Of a stretch of 64,000 nucleotides of DNA, positions 47,487-56,888 are shown one piece after another (position 1 is the first letter of the stretch; every line of letters starts with the position of its first letter). Location of the stretch: positions 185,763 through 249,762 of the forward strand of contig JAQQAL010000022.1 of NCBI GenBank assembly GCA_028532855.1, read 5' to 3'. Source of the stretch: Candidatus Thalassospirochaeta sargassi. Its GTDB lineage: Bacteria; Spirochaetota; Spirochaetia; UBA9216. The notes under the pieces are model-generated. The model saw only the letters and a program-made list of their open reading frames with translations, was not told where the DNA came from and did not search any database. Both the position numbers and the translations under genes were made by a program.

Positions 47487-48791
47487 TTGAGCAATAAATT
47501 CTTTATTGAAACCTACGGCTGTCAAATGAATACGGCAGAATCCTCGGCGGTGCGAAAAGAACTGATAAACCGGAACTGGGAAGAAGCAGGGGAGCCCGAT
47601 TCAGCCGATTTGATAATAATAAACACATGTTCGGTAAGGGCTACTGCAGAAGAAAGGATATGGGGAAGACTCGGATTTTATAAACGGATGAAAAAAAGCC
47701 GTGATTTTAAACTCATCGTCATAGGCTGCATGGCTGAACGCCTTAAAGATGATATAAAAAAGAAATTTCCTGTCGTGAATGAGGTCATAAGCAATTTTAA
47801 AAAAGATGATATTGCCAATCTCGCTGATGATGATATGTCTTCAATTTCCGCTGTAAAAGATGGTATTGATGAAACCTACCACTTCTTTGAAAATCATGAC
47901 AGGCTAACGCCCTCCCACTCCATGATTCCTATTATGAACGGATGCGATAATTTCTGTACTTATTGCATTGTCCCTTATGTTAGAGGACATGAAATATCGC
48001 GTGAAAGCTCGGATATAATTAAAGAAATTAATACACTCTCTGAAGACGGAGTTTCAGAAATCACACTTCTTGGACAGAATGTAAACTCCTATAAATATGA
48101 CAGCTATGATTTCTCTGATCTTATAAGACTCATTCTTTCTGAGACTGATATAAAGTGGTTGAGATTTACAAGCTCCAATCCACAGGACTTTTCTGATCGA
48201 CTGGTTCAATTAATTGCTGACGAACAAAGAATCTGCAGTTTCATTCACTTGCCTGTACAGCATGGATCGGACAATATTCTCAAGAAGATGAACAGAAAAT
48301 ACACTTCAGCTGATTATTATAAACTGATAGAAAAGTTAAGAGCTGTTCCAAGGAATATTTCATTATCTACCGATATGATGGTCGGATTTCCCGGTGAGAC
48401 AGATGATGATTTCAATAAACTTTGCGAACTGATTGAAAGGGTCCGCTATGAGGAAGCATTTACCTATTATTACAATCCCCGCGAGGGCACTAAGGCCTGG
48501 GAATTTGATAATGATGTTCCACATAATCTGAAAATAGAACGTCTTAATAAAATTATTGAGATGCAGCAGAAAATTACACATCAGGAAAAAACAAAAAGAC
48601 TTGGAACTATCGTAGAAGCAGTTGTTGAAGGCGTATCAAAAAAAGACAGTAATGAAATACTTGCACGTACCGAAAAGAATAGTATGGTGGTTTTTCCCGG
48701 AAAAATTACAAGTGAGAACGATTATGTTACAATTCGTCTTAAAGAACTACGGGGGAACACCTTCATAGGGGAGAAAGTATGTTTAAACTGA
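47487..48791 (+). CDS. miaB: tRNA-2-methylthio-N6-isopentenyladenosine synthase
   Basis: MiaB is a radical-SAM methylthiotransferase that acts on A37 of tRNA. The 434-residue protein has the N-terminal cluster cysteines (YGCQMN with Cys12, NTCSVR, IGCMAE), the radical-SAM CDNFCTYC motif, the substrate signature VPYVRGHE, and a C-terminal TRAM domain. TTG 47487 starts MSNKFFIETYGCQMN, the usual N-terminus. It follows the LCP stop with no gap and overlaps the LapA-like gene by 13 bases. Confidence 0.95.
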   Translation: MSNKFFIETYGCQMNTAESSAVRKELINRNWEEAGEPDSADLIIINTCSVRATAEERIWGRLGFYKRMKKSRDFKLIVIGCMAERLKDDIKKKFPVVNEVISNFKKDDIANLADDDMSSISAVKDGIDETYHFFENHDRLTPSHSMIPIMNGCDNFCTYCIVPYVRGHEISRESSDIIKEINTLSEDGVSEITLLGQNVNSYKYDSYDFSDLIRLILSETDIKWLRFTSSNPQDFSDRLVQLIADEQRICSFIHLPVQHGSDNILKKMNRKYTSADYYKLIEKLRAVPRNISLSTDMMVGFPGETDDDFNKLCELIERVRYEEAFTYYYNPREGTKAWEFDNDVPHNLKIERLNKIIEMQQKITHQEKTKRLGTIVEAVVEGVSKKDSNEILARTEKNSMVVFPGKITSENDYVTIRLKELRGNTFIGEKVCLN

Positions 48792-49081
48792 TTTTTTTTC
48801 TGATAGGACTCGGGGTGGCAATAGTTTTTTCAGCATTCAATATTGGTAATGTTTCCGATGTTTCATTCGGTTTCAGGATCTTGAAAGACATTCCCGTCTT
48901 CCTGATTGCTGCTATTTCATTTCTTGCGGGAGCAGTCTTTACAATGCCATTTGCTTTTTATGTGAGTGCTGGTAAACGAAGAGCCCAAAAGAATAAAAAG
49001 TCTGATTCTGCTGATTTTATTCCGGACAGGTCTCCTGATGAGTTCTCACCGGATTTCAATCCGGATTCACCTGAAAAATGA
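48779..49081 (+). CDS. LapA-domain (DUF1049) small membrane protein
   Basis: The 100-residue product has two membrane helices (about 2-22 and 39-62) separated by a short loop with NIGNVSDVSFGF, then a cytosolic Ser/Asp/Pro-rich tail (about 70-100). This fits the LapA domain seen in LPS-assembly protein A and related small proteins. It starts within the end of miaB. Its stop is one base before the SPOR gene start, indicating an operon. Confidence 0.7.
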   Translation: MFKLIFFLIGLGVAIVFSAFNIGNVSDVSFGFRILKDIPVFLIAAISFLAGAVFTMPFAFYVSAGKRRAQKNKKSDSADFIPDRSPDEFSPDFNPDSPEK

Positions 49082-49082
49082 T

Positions 49083-49967
49083 ATGAAATTAACTCTTCCG
49101 TTTTTCATCATTTTGGTTTTTGTTTCAATTAACCTTTTCGCCGAAGAGCAGGTTCGTATAAGCCCTGAACGCAGGGAATCAGAGCTCCTCTCTGATAGCT
49201 CCATAGACGAGAACAAACTCAGACTGAATTATATCGAGGCTGCAGAGATAAAACAGATGACTGGTGATTTAAAAGGTGCTGCAGAACTTTTCAAAAAAGC
49301 CTCACTGGTTGTAAAAGGAAAAAAGGATTTTGAATCCCTCTATAAAGCCGCTGTTCTGAATATCGAGATGGCCGCCTTCAGGAATGCAGAGGCTGATCTG
49401 CGTGCTATCCTTACATTTTCTGATGACGCTCAGCTTCGCATTCGGTCCACAGTTTTAACCGCAAGACTAAAAAAACATCAGGGTAGTATTGAAGAGGCGC
49501 AGGAAGTGATCCGGAGTCTGTTCAAAACCTCTGATTACATCCCTGCTGAAGCCCTGTACTTTGCAGCTGACATTTTTAGTAATGATGAATTAACTGAATT
49601 AACCTCAATCGCTGAAAAAAACAGCTGGTCACTGGATTACAGCGTGATAAAGCCTTTGATTACTCCCGAAATCCTTTTCAGCAACTTTGAGAACATCTCT
49701 GATAAAAGCGATGTTTCAAATGACGATTCCCCCAATATCGAAACTGTTGCAGCAGCAATTCAACTAGGCTCCTTTTCTAAGCGTGATAATGCTGAGGATC
49801 TAAAAAAGTCTGTTGATTCTTCGGGATATACAACTGAAATCAGACTGAAGAATGTAAATGGCAACGATTATTTTTCGGTGGTGGTTCTCTTACCTTCCGG
49901 TAAGGACTTACAGGCTTTAATTATTGAGCTGAAAGAGAAGGGCTATGAAGGTTACCCGGTTTACTGA
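49083..49967 (+). CDS. Secreted TPR protein with C-terminal SPOR domain
   Basis: The 294-residue protein has a signal peptide (MKLTLPFFIILVFVSINLFA), TPR-like helices (about 40-190, for example MTGDLKGAAELFKKASLV) and a SPOR domain (about 220-294, AIQLGSFSKRDNAEDL, then YFSVVVL). SPOR domains bind glycan strands lacking peptide stems, usually at the division site, so a septal envelope role is likely. ATG 49083 gives the signal peptide; the open frame reaches to 48966. Its stop overlaps the convergent lipoprotein gene by 7 bases. Confidence 0.8.
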   Translation: MKLTLPFFIILVFVSINLFAEEQVRISPERRESELLSDSSIDENKLRLNYIEAAEIKQMTGDLKGAAELFKKASLVVKGKKDFESLYKAAVLNIEMAAFRNAEADLRAILTFSDDAQLRIRSTVLTARLKKHQGSIEEAQEVIRSLFKTSDYIPAEALYFAADIFSNDELTELTSIAEKNSWSLDYSVIKPLITPEILFSNFENISDKSDVSNDDSPNIETVAAAIQLGSFSKRDNAEDLKKSVDSSGYTTEIRLKNVNGNDYFSVVVLLPSGKDLQALIIELKEKGYEGYPVY

Positions 49968-51478
49968 GTTTCTTCAGGGGTTATTTCAAGGGTCTCAATC
50001 TGAGTAAATCTGAAAAATTCAGTATCACTGACATGAAAGCCGTAAATACTTAAAGATCCCGGAGTAAGTACCAGTACTCTTTCGATGGATTTCTGTTTGA
50101 TTTCCTCAGTGTAGTTAAGTGCAAAACTTCGTTCTTCAGAAACAATACCCTTTGAATCTATGATTTTAAGATTCAGGATATCTATATCAGCTGAATAAAC
50201 AGCGAAACCGCCTTTAATCTCCTCAAAACTGTTTTTGAGATAGAAATCAGAACCATAGAATTCGATTATATCACCTGAATCACTGATATATTGCCCAGAA
50301 AGAACCGGAAGATTGTCGTAGTTAAGAACTGAATCGATATCGGTGATTGTGTCTGCCTGCATTTCATTGTTCATCCTCAGGTATCTGCCGGTCCAGATAT
50401 CATTTTCAGACTTTTTCCTTGTCTGGTTATCAATATCTCTAACGGTGATCATAACTTCGTCAAGTGCAATAATCCTGATATAGATTTCATTTTCAATATA
50501 ATTAATTATATCATTCCGGCCTCTTGTATAAAGAAGATTACTCATCACCTTATAAGAATTACTCCAGCTGTAATTCTCCTGAATATCATCCGAATAGAAT
50601 GTAGAACTTTTATTTTCTGGATCGAAATACATTATCCGTTCATCCTTATACCAGGGACCGGATATGAACTCATAGAATTTTTCTTCATCCCCGTTGATTA
50701 CCTCGGTAATGCGGTTTTCAACGATGGCTTCACTTTCAAGCTTTTCTTCTGATAAAAGCACATACCTTCTTAATGGAAAATCCCAAAAGTAAATACTCTT
50801 GGTAAGACCCGGATTATCTTCAGGGCCGTCAGTTTCTGAAGTGACAGTAACAGTATAGCTTACTCCGTTTTTTAATCCCTGATGATAGGCTCTTGAGCGT
50901 TCCTGCTGATTTATTTCAATAGTTCCCATAGCCGAGTTGCTGAAAACCGCTCCATAGCCAAGCTGATTGTCTGCGGTGTTTTTCCAGAATACATCGAGAG
51001 TTGTCCGGCCCTGCGAATCTCTTCCGGTACAGACAATTTCATTGTTGTGATCACCTATAAGATCATCCAGATAAACCATGAAGGATCTTATATTTTCAGC
51101 ACTTGTTTCGCTTTCCCATGCTCTGATATAGGATTTTGTTACATTACTATAATCAGCAACAATAAGATGTATTTTCCCTTCGGGGGAAGACTTCTTCTTT
51201 GTTACAAGAATTTGTTCTTCATGAGTATCAAGATCAAGGTTCAAATTCAGGGTGTTCAGCAAAACATCTTCGGATGAAATCTCAATAAGTGGCTTATCTG
51301 ATTTAAGATTAAAGCTTGAGCCTGCATATACATCTTCATCATAATCAGTATCACTGATTGATGGAATTATTTCAGTGACCATTTCCGGTGGTTCATACGG
51401 TTCGTCCACCCTGGTACATGAGAGGGTATATAAAGTTAATAAAAAAATTGATAAAATGCTAAGGTATTTTCTAATCAT
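49961..51478 (-). CDS. Pallilysin-related lipoprotein, HEXXH absent
   Basis: The 505-residue lipoprotein (signal MIRKYLSILSIFLLTLYTLSC, acylated Cys) has a mostly beta structure: repeated strands such as WTGRYLRMN, LSGQYISDSG and FYLKNSFEEIKGG in the C-terminal half suggest a barrel-like domain. Its position two genes downstream of a vWA protein and near cfpA matches the T. pallidum Tp0750/Tp0751 (pallilysin) neighbourhood. I do not see the HEXXH zinc-protease motif, so protease activity is not supported. ATG 51478 starts the lipoprotein signal; it overlaps the DHH gene stop by 8 bases. The pallilysin relation rests mainly on context. Confidence 0.55.
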   Translation of the reverse strand: MIRKYLSILSIFLLTLYTLSCTRVDEPYEPPEMVTEIIPSISDTDYDEDVYAGSSFNLKSDKPLIEISSEDVLLNTLNLNLDLDTHEEQILVTKKKSSPEGKIHLIVADYSNVTKSYIRAWESETSAENIRSFMVYLDDLIGDHNNEIVCTGRDSQGRTTLDVFWKNTADNQLGYGAVFSNSAMGTIEINQQERSRAYHQGLKNGVSYTVTVTSETDGPEDNPGLTKSIYFWDFPLRRYVLLSEEKLESEAIVENRITEVINGDEEKFYEFISGPWYKDERIMYFDPENKSSTFYSDDIQENYSWSNSYKVMSNLLYTRGRNDIINYIENEIYIRIIALDEVMITVRDIDNQTRKKSENDIWTGRYLRMNNEMQADTITDIDSVLNYDNLPVLSGQYISDSGDIIEFYGSDFYLKNSFEEIKGGFAVYSADIDILNLKIIDSKGIVSEERSFALNYTEEIKQKSIERVLVLTPGSLSIYGFHVSDTEFFRFTQIETLEITPEETQ

Positions 51479-52463
51479 TTCCAGGCTGCACAAAATATTT
51501 ATTAAGCATATCTAACACTTTTACCTTGATTTCTTCAAGTGGGTACTTACTTTTAAACCCGGCTGCTGTTTTATGACCGCCACCGTTGAATATTTGAGCA
51601 ATGAATGCCACATCAATATTTCCCTTGGATCTCATGGAGCATCGAAGTATTCCTTCAAGATTTTCTTTAAAGAAAATCGATACCTTTATATCTTCGCTTT
51701 TCAGTGGAATATTTATCAACGAATCAGCCTCCTCATATAGGGCTCCGCTCTTTATAATATCTTCCTTCAGCATTGTCTGAACTGCAACATGTTTTTCATA
51801 GAAAAACTCCAGCGTGGATAAAACCTTAGACTGGAGCATCAGCGATGAAATAGAATTGCTTTCATAGAGTTTTGAATAGATGAAATTAGGATTTACCCCG
51901 TTGCGAACACAATCTTCAGCAATTGCAAATGTTCGTGCCGTAGTTTTAGGATATATAAAAGAACCGGTGTCGTACACTATTCCAAGATATATTGCAACAA
52001 GCATCTCATAAGTCATCTCAATTTTCATTTCTGTAAAAAGCTCATACAGCATTTCGCATGTTGAAGAGGCTTCACTTTCAATATGGTTTGCAGTTAATAC
52101 AGAATCGCCGCCTTCATGATGATCAAAAATGAAGAAGTCCTTGACTTTTGACAGCACATTTTCTTTGACCTGACCGATATTGTTGATATCGTTTGTGTCC
52201 AGAATTATCAAAACCCAGTTTTGAAAGTTTTCCTGTAAAACAGTACTCTCTTCATACAGTTCTATTACATTATCACTGTCAAGAAAATAGTATTTTTCAG
52301 CCATAGGGTCGGCATTAATTATTCTTATATTTTTTCCGATTGATTTTAAGGCAAAATATGCAGCAATTTCACTGCCAATAGCATCTCCGTCGGGAGTTTC
52401 ATGTGCAGTAAGGATTATATTATCATTTTCCCTTATAAAATCAGCGATCGACTGAAATCTCAT
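51471..52463 (-). CDS. DHH/DHHA1 phosphoesterase, NrnA-like
   Basis: The 330-residue protein has the RecJ-type metal motifs of the NrnA/pAp-phosphatase group: HETPDGDAIGS (motif I), LDTND (II), FDHHEGG (III, the DHH), YDTGSF (IV), and the DHHA1 loop GGGHKTAAGF. Such enzymes hydrolyse nanoRNA and pAp, and some act on linear dinucleotides such as pApA; the last would link to the c-di-AMP enzyme encoded at 21574, but this is inference. I start at ATG 52463, which has AAGGA upstream; ATG 52487 is an alternative. It overlaps the vWA gene by 23 bases. Confidence 0.88.
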   Translation of the reverse strand: MRFQSIADFIRENDNIILTAHETPDGDAIGSEIAAYFALKSIGKNIRIINADPMAEKYYFLDSDNVIELYEESTVLQENFQNWVLIILDTNDINNIGQVKENVLSKVKDFFIFDHHEGGDSVLTANHIESEASSTCEMLYELFTEMKIEMTYEMLVAIYLGIVYDTGSFIYPKTTARTFAIAEDCVRNGVNPNFIYSKLYESNSISSLMLQSKVLSTLEFFYEKHVAVQTMLKEDIIKSGALYEEADSLINIPLKSEDIKVSIFFKENLEGILRCSMRSKGNIDVAFIAQIFNGGGHKTAAGFKSKYPLEEIKVKVLDMLNKYFVQPGND

Positions 52464-53610
52464 TTTTTTTGTGTCCTTCATCTTCATCCCGATGGGAAAT
52501 AAGGTTTCTTACTATAAAAACCGCAATTATTGCAGCAATTAAAATAATGACTATAACAATTATAAGCCAATTGAAATCATTATTCCCGTCATTTGAAGGA
52601 TTTTCTGAAACTTTTTCATTCTCAATTAACGAAGAACCTTCTGTAGATATTAACACTGAATCAAAGACAGCGGGAAGGAAGGGGGTATCCCCGGTAAATT
52701 TAAAGATTATACTGCCTTCGATTTCATTCTCCTCCGTTTCTTTTAATGCTTCCGGCGATATCTCTATGTCGACTGCTTTTTCTGAATCAGATTCTATTAT
52801 TATGCTGAAGGCTTTATTAAGTAGATTAATATTTCTGCCTGGCAGTTGATATGTAATCTGTTCTATTTCGATAGTCCGGCTTTCCAGATACCCCTCGCTG
52901 CTAAGCTTAAAATAGATCAGACCATCTTTTATTTTCAGATCCTCAGCGATGATTCTACCAATAATTTCATCTTCTGATTTTACCTCCGGTTTCGCTGCTT
53001 GACCGGAAAAATCAAGAACTTCATGAGTTGTTCCAAGTTCTTCTGCAAGTTTCTCTACTGCAGTTTCCTGACCAATACCAAGGATCATAATCTTCCATCC
53101 TGAACGCTGAATTATCTTTGCATTTTCGAGGAAGTCGTGATTAAAACTACCGTCTGGACTGTAATAGCGGCTCTCCGGCGGTGCTTCCTGTTTTCCATCA
53201 GTCAATAATATCAGATATTTACGCATTCCGTTACCGGAAGCATTAGAAACCGTTCTGTCAAGCCTGTCAAGAGCATTTCCGATATCTGTAAATCTACCAT
53301 CTGCCGGTATATTACTGATATCTTCCATAACAGACCTTTTATTGTCTGTATTAATTATTCCGTCATAGATAAGGTCAGCCTTTCCATAAAATTGGATCAA
53401 AACCAGTCGATCGCCAGTTATAAGAAATTTTTCAACAAAAGTTTCATTTATATACTGAGAAACATCCGATATTTCTTCTACCATCGACTTACTCTTATCT
53501 ATAACCAGATAGAGTTCAATATTTTCTGTTCTGACATCCGAAAAGACCGGTGTAGAAACAGCAAAAATTACAATGAGAATAATCGATAAAAGATTTAGAA
53601 TTTTATACAT
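52441..53610 (-). CDS. Secreted vWA-domain protein with C-terminal membrane anchor
   Basis: The 389-residue protein has a signal peptide (about 1-24), a von Willebrand A domain (about 30-215) with a complete MIDAS: D38-x-S40-x-S42, Thr in GRFTDIG and Asp in LLTDGKQ, then a linker and one C-terminal membrane helix (about 345-367). It is probably envelope-bound and ligand-binding through its metal. The adjoining cfpA and pallilysin-related genes suggest equivalence to T. pallidum Tp0750. It is the first gene of a three-gene minus-strand operon divergent from cfpA. Confidence 0.8.
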   Translation of the reverse strand: MYKILNLLSIILIVIFAVSTPVFSDVRTENIELYLVIDKSKSMVEEISDVSQYINETFVEKFLITGDRLVLIQFYGKADLIYDGIINTDNKRSVMEDISNIPADGRFTDIGNALDRLDRTVSNASGNGMRKYLILLTDGKQEAPPESRYYSPDGSFNHDFLENAKIIQRSGWKIMILGIGQETAVEKLAEELGTTHEVLDFSGQAAKPEVKSEDEIIGRIIAEDLKIKDGLIYFKLSSEGYLESRTIEIEQITYQLPGRNINLLNKAFSIIIESDSEKAVDIEISPEALKETEENEIEGSIIFKFTGDTPFLPAVFDSVLISTEGSSLIENEKVSENPSNDGNNDFNWLIIVIVIILIAAIIAVFIVRNLISHRDEDEGHKKNEISVDR

Positions 53611-53628
53611 AGTTTTTTCCCGTTATAA

Positions 53629-53657
53629 ATTATAGTAACATGATGTTTTTTTATTAA
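53629..53657 (-). promoter_or_regulatory. Minus-strand promoter for the vWA operon
   Basis: On the minus strand TTAATA (53657-53652) and TATAAT (53634-53629) with 17-base spacing. The -10 is perfect, the -35 weak. The start would be near 53622, only about 12 bases before the vWA ATG at 53610. Confidence 0.45.
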
Positions 53658-53674
53658 AAAGCACTAATTATGAT

Positions 53675-53689
53675 AAAAAAAAAAAAAAA
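53675..53689. repeat. Uninterrupted run of 15 A in the vWA/cfpA intergenic region
   Basis: Fifteen consecutive A residues lie directly upstream of the proposed cfpA -35 hexamer (53695). Such a run can slip during replication and can act as a promoter UP element. It is the longest homopolymer seen in the window. Confidence 0.9.
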
Positions 53690-53694
53690 CTTAC

Positions 53695-53722
53695 TTTACA
53701 TATCAGTAGGGTTATTGATACT
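53695..53722 (+). promoter_or_regulatory. cfpA: Candidate cfpA promoter with A-tract UP element
   Basis: TTTACA (53695-53700), 16 bases, GATACT (53717-53722). TATACT at 53726-53731 is an alternative -10 with a poor -35. The ribosome-binding site TAAGGAG (53742-53748) precedes ATG 53756. The A15 tract lies where an UP element would be. Confidence 0.45.
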
Positions 53723-53755
53723 CTGTATACTGATATAACTAGTAAGGAGAGTCAA

Positions 53756-55813
53756 ATGGGAAGCATAGATCTACCAAAAAGTCCAATGGTATTCCACCCG
53801 GAAAAAAGAAGCGCGGTGGGTTCCAGGAACTCTCTTGCCCAGGAAAGCAGGGACCAACAGGCTGAAGTAGAACGACTCCTTGAAGAGGAAGTCGACAAAG
53901 TAGTCAATCATATGACCGCAAAACTCCCTCAAGAGGTCCTTCAGGATCTCGACGTAATGGGTGGTTTGAAGGAAAAGATGTATAACTACTTCAACCAGAA
54001 TTACCAGAACATGTTCAACAGATATATTGTAACAGCTGAAGATGAGATGGTAAAAAAGGTCAGGAACTTCGTTGATAAAGAAGAAATGAAGGTTCTTACC
54101 AGGTATACCCCGAAAGAGATTGCTAATCTGCTTGAAGAAGTCGGCGGAATGGACCGTTTCAATACCGGCGAAATTGAGAAATCAATTGTAAACATGTATG
54201 GCCACCTGCAGGGACATATACAGCGCGGTATGAACGATCTTGAAAACCTGACTAACTCACTGCTCAGGCAGAAGACCGATGTTGGTGCTTTTATTCGAGG
54301 CGAGAACGCATATTCAATCGTAAAATGTTCTTTCAAGGACAGTATTCAGAAGCCGAAGACAGTCTGTAACGTCAAGCTCTCGGTTAATATCCTTGATTCT
54401 GAACTGATTAGTCCGATTTTTCATTATCAGGCTACGGTTGAGTATCTTATTAAAGACCTTATCTCAAAGCAGATTACTGATGCTATTGATAAGGAAATCG
54501 AGAACCTCAAAGACGAAAGGCTTGATAAGGGGCTCGAAGAGCTTAACGACAGTGAAATAATCTTCACTAAAATGGGCAAGGTTGAAAACCACACTTCAGA
54601 TGATGTGAACAACGCCAAATCGAGTCGTTATAAATACATTTCTAAAAATATAATGGAAAAGGTTGAGGGCTTAAGAGCAGAGATTGCTCCTGAAGAATTT
54701 GACCCGATTAACATCAGAGAAAACCTTAAAAGAATTATGGATATCGAGAATATCAGGAACAGAGGATATAACACTGCGATTAATTCTATTACAAGTATTC
54801 TCGATACATCTAAGATGGGTTATCAGTATATTGAAAACCTTAAAAATGCCCGTGAGCTCGTTATTCGTGAATATGAAGATGTTGATGCTGCAGTTCTTCC
54901 TGATGAACGCTATCAGATTAGAATGAAATACTATGATAATGCACAGCTCATCGAAGAAAGAAAAGCATATGATGTTCAGGTTAAGTCTTTCGAGGTTGAA
55001 GTAGAACATGTATGGGACGTTCTCAACATGGTTTATGCAGACGGCAAGAGAATGAAGAGAATAGCTGACTTCGAAGATCTTTCCAAGATTTACAAGAATA
55101 AGGTTAAGAAAAAGATTAAAGCAAAAACCGGCGATCCGGTTTATGAAGACATTGAAAAAAGCTGGGATGAAATATCATTTGTAGAGTCTGCAGAAACTGA
55201 AGTTGAAAAGATGAATAGAACATATGTTTTCCAGAAAGACAAGGTTCATAAAAAACTCATCATGATGAAAGAAAAACTTCAGGATATGTATGCATACAGA
55301 TATCCTATTCAGAGAAGGGTAATGGAAGACAGACTTGCATTCCTCACTTCTGAGTTCGCCAAATTCGACTACATTATTAACCCTTATCATATTCAGCCGG
55401 GGCTGCTTCTTGATGTTGATATTACTTCAATCAAGAGAAAGAAAGCTACTCTCGATGGTATGGCAAATGTTCTTAATGAGTTCCTTCACGGCGTATCAAA
55501 GGGCTTCCAGGATGCAGCTTTTGCAGCATTCTCAAGAAGAAGATCTACTGTTCGTGAAGATATCGACATGAGCTTTTCATCAGATCTTCCTGAAGATGAT
55601 GAACTTGCAAACAAGCAGTCTCTAGGATCATCTTATCTTGATATGTTGAATTCTCCCGCGGAAAGTGCACCGGCTGATACAGCTGTTAAAGAAAAGGCTC
55701 CCGCGAAAAAAACAAAAGCTAAAACAACGAACAAATCCAAGGGCGTTGTTGACAATGATAAAACAAAACCAAGACGCGGAAGACCTAGAAAATCCAATTT
55801 AGACTCCATTTAA
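53756..55813 (+). CDS. cfpA: Cytoplasmic filament protein A
   Basis: CfpA is the subunit of the ribbon of filaments that runs under the inner membrane of treponemes and relatives. The 685-residue product matches the known size (about 78 kDa) and character: acidic, highly helical, coiled-coil segments such as [17 protein letters not shown] and [16 protein letters not shown], and no signal peptide. The last 50 residues differ: Ala/Lys-rich (about 636-670) and ending with P672-R673-R674-G675-R676-P677-R678-K679, an AT-hook-like motif. In T. denticola loss of CfpA disturbs cell division and nucleoid arrangement. Expression appears strong, with a good ribosome-binding site and a GC-rich terminator. 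Confidence 0.9.
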   Translation: MGSIDLPKSPMVFHPEKRSAVGSRNSLAQESRDQQAEVERLLEEEVDKVVNHMTAKLPQEVLQDLDVMGGLKEKMYNYFNQNYQNMFNRYIVTAEDEMVKKVRNFVDKEEMKVLTRYTPKEIANLLEEVGGMDRFNTGEIEKSIVNMYGHLQGHIQRGMNDLENLTNSLLRQKTDVGAFIRGENAYSIVKCSFKDSIQKPKTVCNVKLSVNILDSELISPIFHYQATVEYLIKDLISKQITDAIDKEIENLKDERLDKGLEELNDSEIIFTKMGKVENHTSDDVNNAKSSRYKYISKNIMEKVEGLRAEIAPEEFDPINIRENLKRIMDIENIRNRGYNTAINSITSILDTSKMGYQYIENLKNARELVIREYEDVDAAVLPDERYQIRMKYYDNAQLIEERKAYDVQVKSFEVEVEHVWDVLNMVYADGKRMKRIADFEDLSKIYKNKVKKKIKAKTGDPVYEDIEKSWDEISFVESAETEVEKMNRTYVFQKDKVHKKLIMMKEKLQDMYAYRYPIQRRVMEDRLAFLTSEFAKFDYIINPYHIQPGLLLDVDITSIKRKKATLDGMANVLNEFLHGVSKGFQDAAFAAFSRRRSTVREDIDMSFSSDLPEDDELANKQSLGSSYLDMLNSPAESAPADTAVKEKAPAKKTKAKTTNKSKGVVDNDKTKPRRGRPRKSNLDSI

Positions 55814-55820
55814 AACATAT

Positions 55821-55848
55821 ATCCCCCGCCTGACGGCGGGGGATTTTA
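55821..55848 (+). terminator. Intrinsic terminator after cfpA
   Basis: ATCCCCCGCC (55821-55830), TGAC, GGCGGGGGAT (55835-55844), then TTTA. The very stable 10-bp stem ends cfpA transcription and lies 17 bases before the next ATG. The T-run is short, so partial read-through to the next gene is possible. Confidence 0.85.
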
Positions 55849-55864
55849 CATTGAGGATAAAAAA

Positions 55865-56872
55865 ATGAATAAAATTCTTCGCGCCTACGATAACCTTTCA
55901 AATCGACAGGGTTTTAACGCCTCCCTTCAGCATTTTCAATCTGTAATGGATATTATTTCTGATTTTGAGGAAAAGAATAATCTTGCAGATATCATAAACA
56001 GTCTTCTGTCTTCAAAAGATTTGAAACAGGGACAGGTTGCATCGATTGTGTCCGCACTACTCGCGGATAAATATAATTATTTCAGTAAATCATCTAATCT
56101 TACTGATACAATTCATGATTTCAGCTATATTAAATCAGAACTTAAGAAGCTCAAGGCTTTTGACGCTGTCATTTGCTATCATCATCCTGAGCTCGGCTAT
56201 CTGGTCATTAATCCGAAAAATCCAGACAGTTGGAATATTACTAATGATATGAGACGCAATGAGTTCGTCACTGTTTTTATCGGGACATTCTCAGACAATA
56301 GAAAAGAAAGCATACCGCGCAAACTGGCTGCGGATTTTATATTTGATCTTCTAAACGGAAAGAAGGTAAAAATTTCAGATAAACTGTCTAAAGGCTCGTA
56401 CAGATACAGAGCTTATATTCCTTATACAGATGAAGAAGAACTCGAAGATGAACTTGAAGAAGAATATGAGGAAGAATCTGTTGAAGAAAGTGTAGATATT
56501 GAACCTGGACCTAAGAAAAAGACCGCTCCTGCTGCAGGATCCGGAAAAATGACTCCATTATATTCTGTACCCGTAACAAATGAATTGTTTCATAATGGTA
56601 ATGTTGAAGCATGGAAAAGAATTATTCAGAGTTACAACGTTAAGAATCCCGATCTTGAAGTTCACATCTTCTACGAAGGAGAGAGAATCCTGAATATTGC
56701 TTCTTTATTTAAATGGGGCAAGGTTAAACACGGCAGTTCAATCCTTTTTGCCGTTGCCGGTGAAAATATTAAGGATGTCGCAAAACTGCAGAAGTACCTA
56801 AAACAGGGTGCGAGTCCTCAATTTGAGGCTTTTCTTAAATTCCCGGTAAATACTGTTTTAAATCTCTTCTAA
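55865..56872 (+). CDS. Conserved hypothetical protein between cfpA and ppdK
   Basis: I do not recognise a domain in this 335-residue cytosolic protein. It has a helical N-terminal domain (about 1-185), an acidic linker of mostly Glu (about 190-215, ELEEEYEEESVEESVD), a short Lys/Pro/Ala stretch, and a C-terminal domain (about 235-335) with strands such as VHIFYEGERILN. There is no signal peptide. It occupies the position of the hypothetical gene between ppdK and cfpA in T. pallidum (from memory), so a role with the filaments is possible but unproven. Confidence 0.6.
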   Translation: MNKILRAYDNLSNRQGFNASLQHFQSVMDIISDFEEKNNLADIINSLLSSKDLKQGQVASIVSALLADKYNYFSKSSNLTDTIHDFSYIKSELKKLKAFDAVICYHHPELGYLVINPKNPDSWNITNDMRRNEFVTVFIGTFSDNRKESIPRKLAADFIFDLLNGKKVKISDKLSKGSYRYRAYIPYTDEEELEDELEEEYEEESVEESVDIEPGPKKKTAPAAGSGKMTPLYSVPVTNELFHNGNVEAWKRIIQSYNVKNPDLEVHIFYEGERILNIASLFKWGKVKHGSSILFAVAGENIKDVAKLQKYLKQGASPQFEAFLKFPVNTVLNLF

Positions 56873-56888
56873 AAAAACGAGGATAGTC

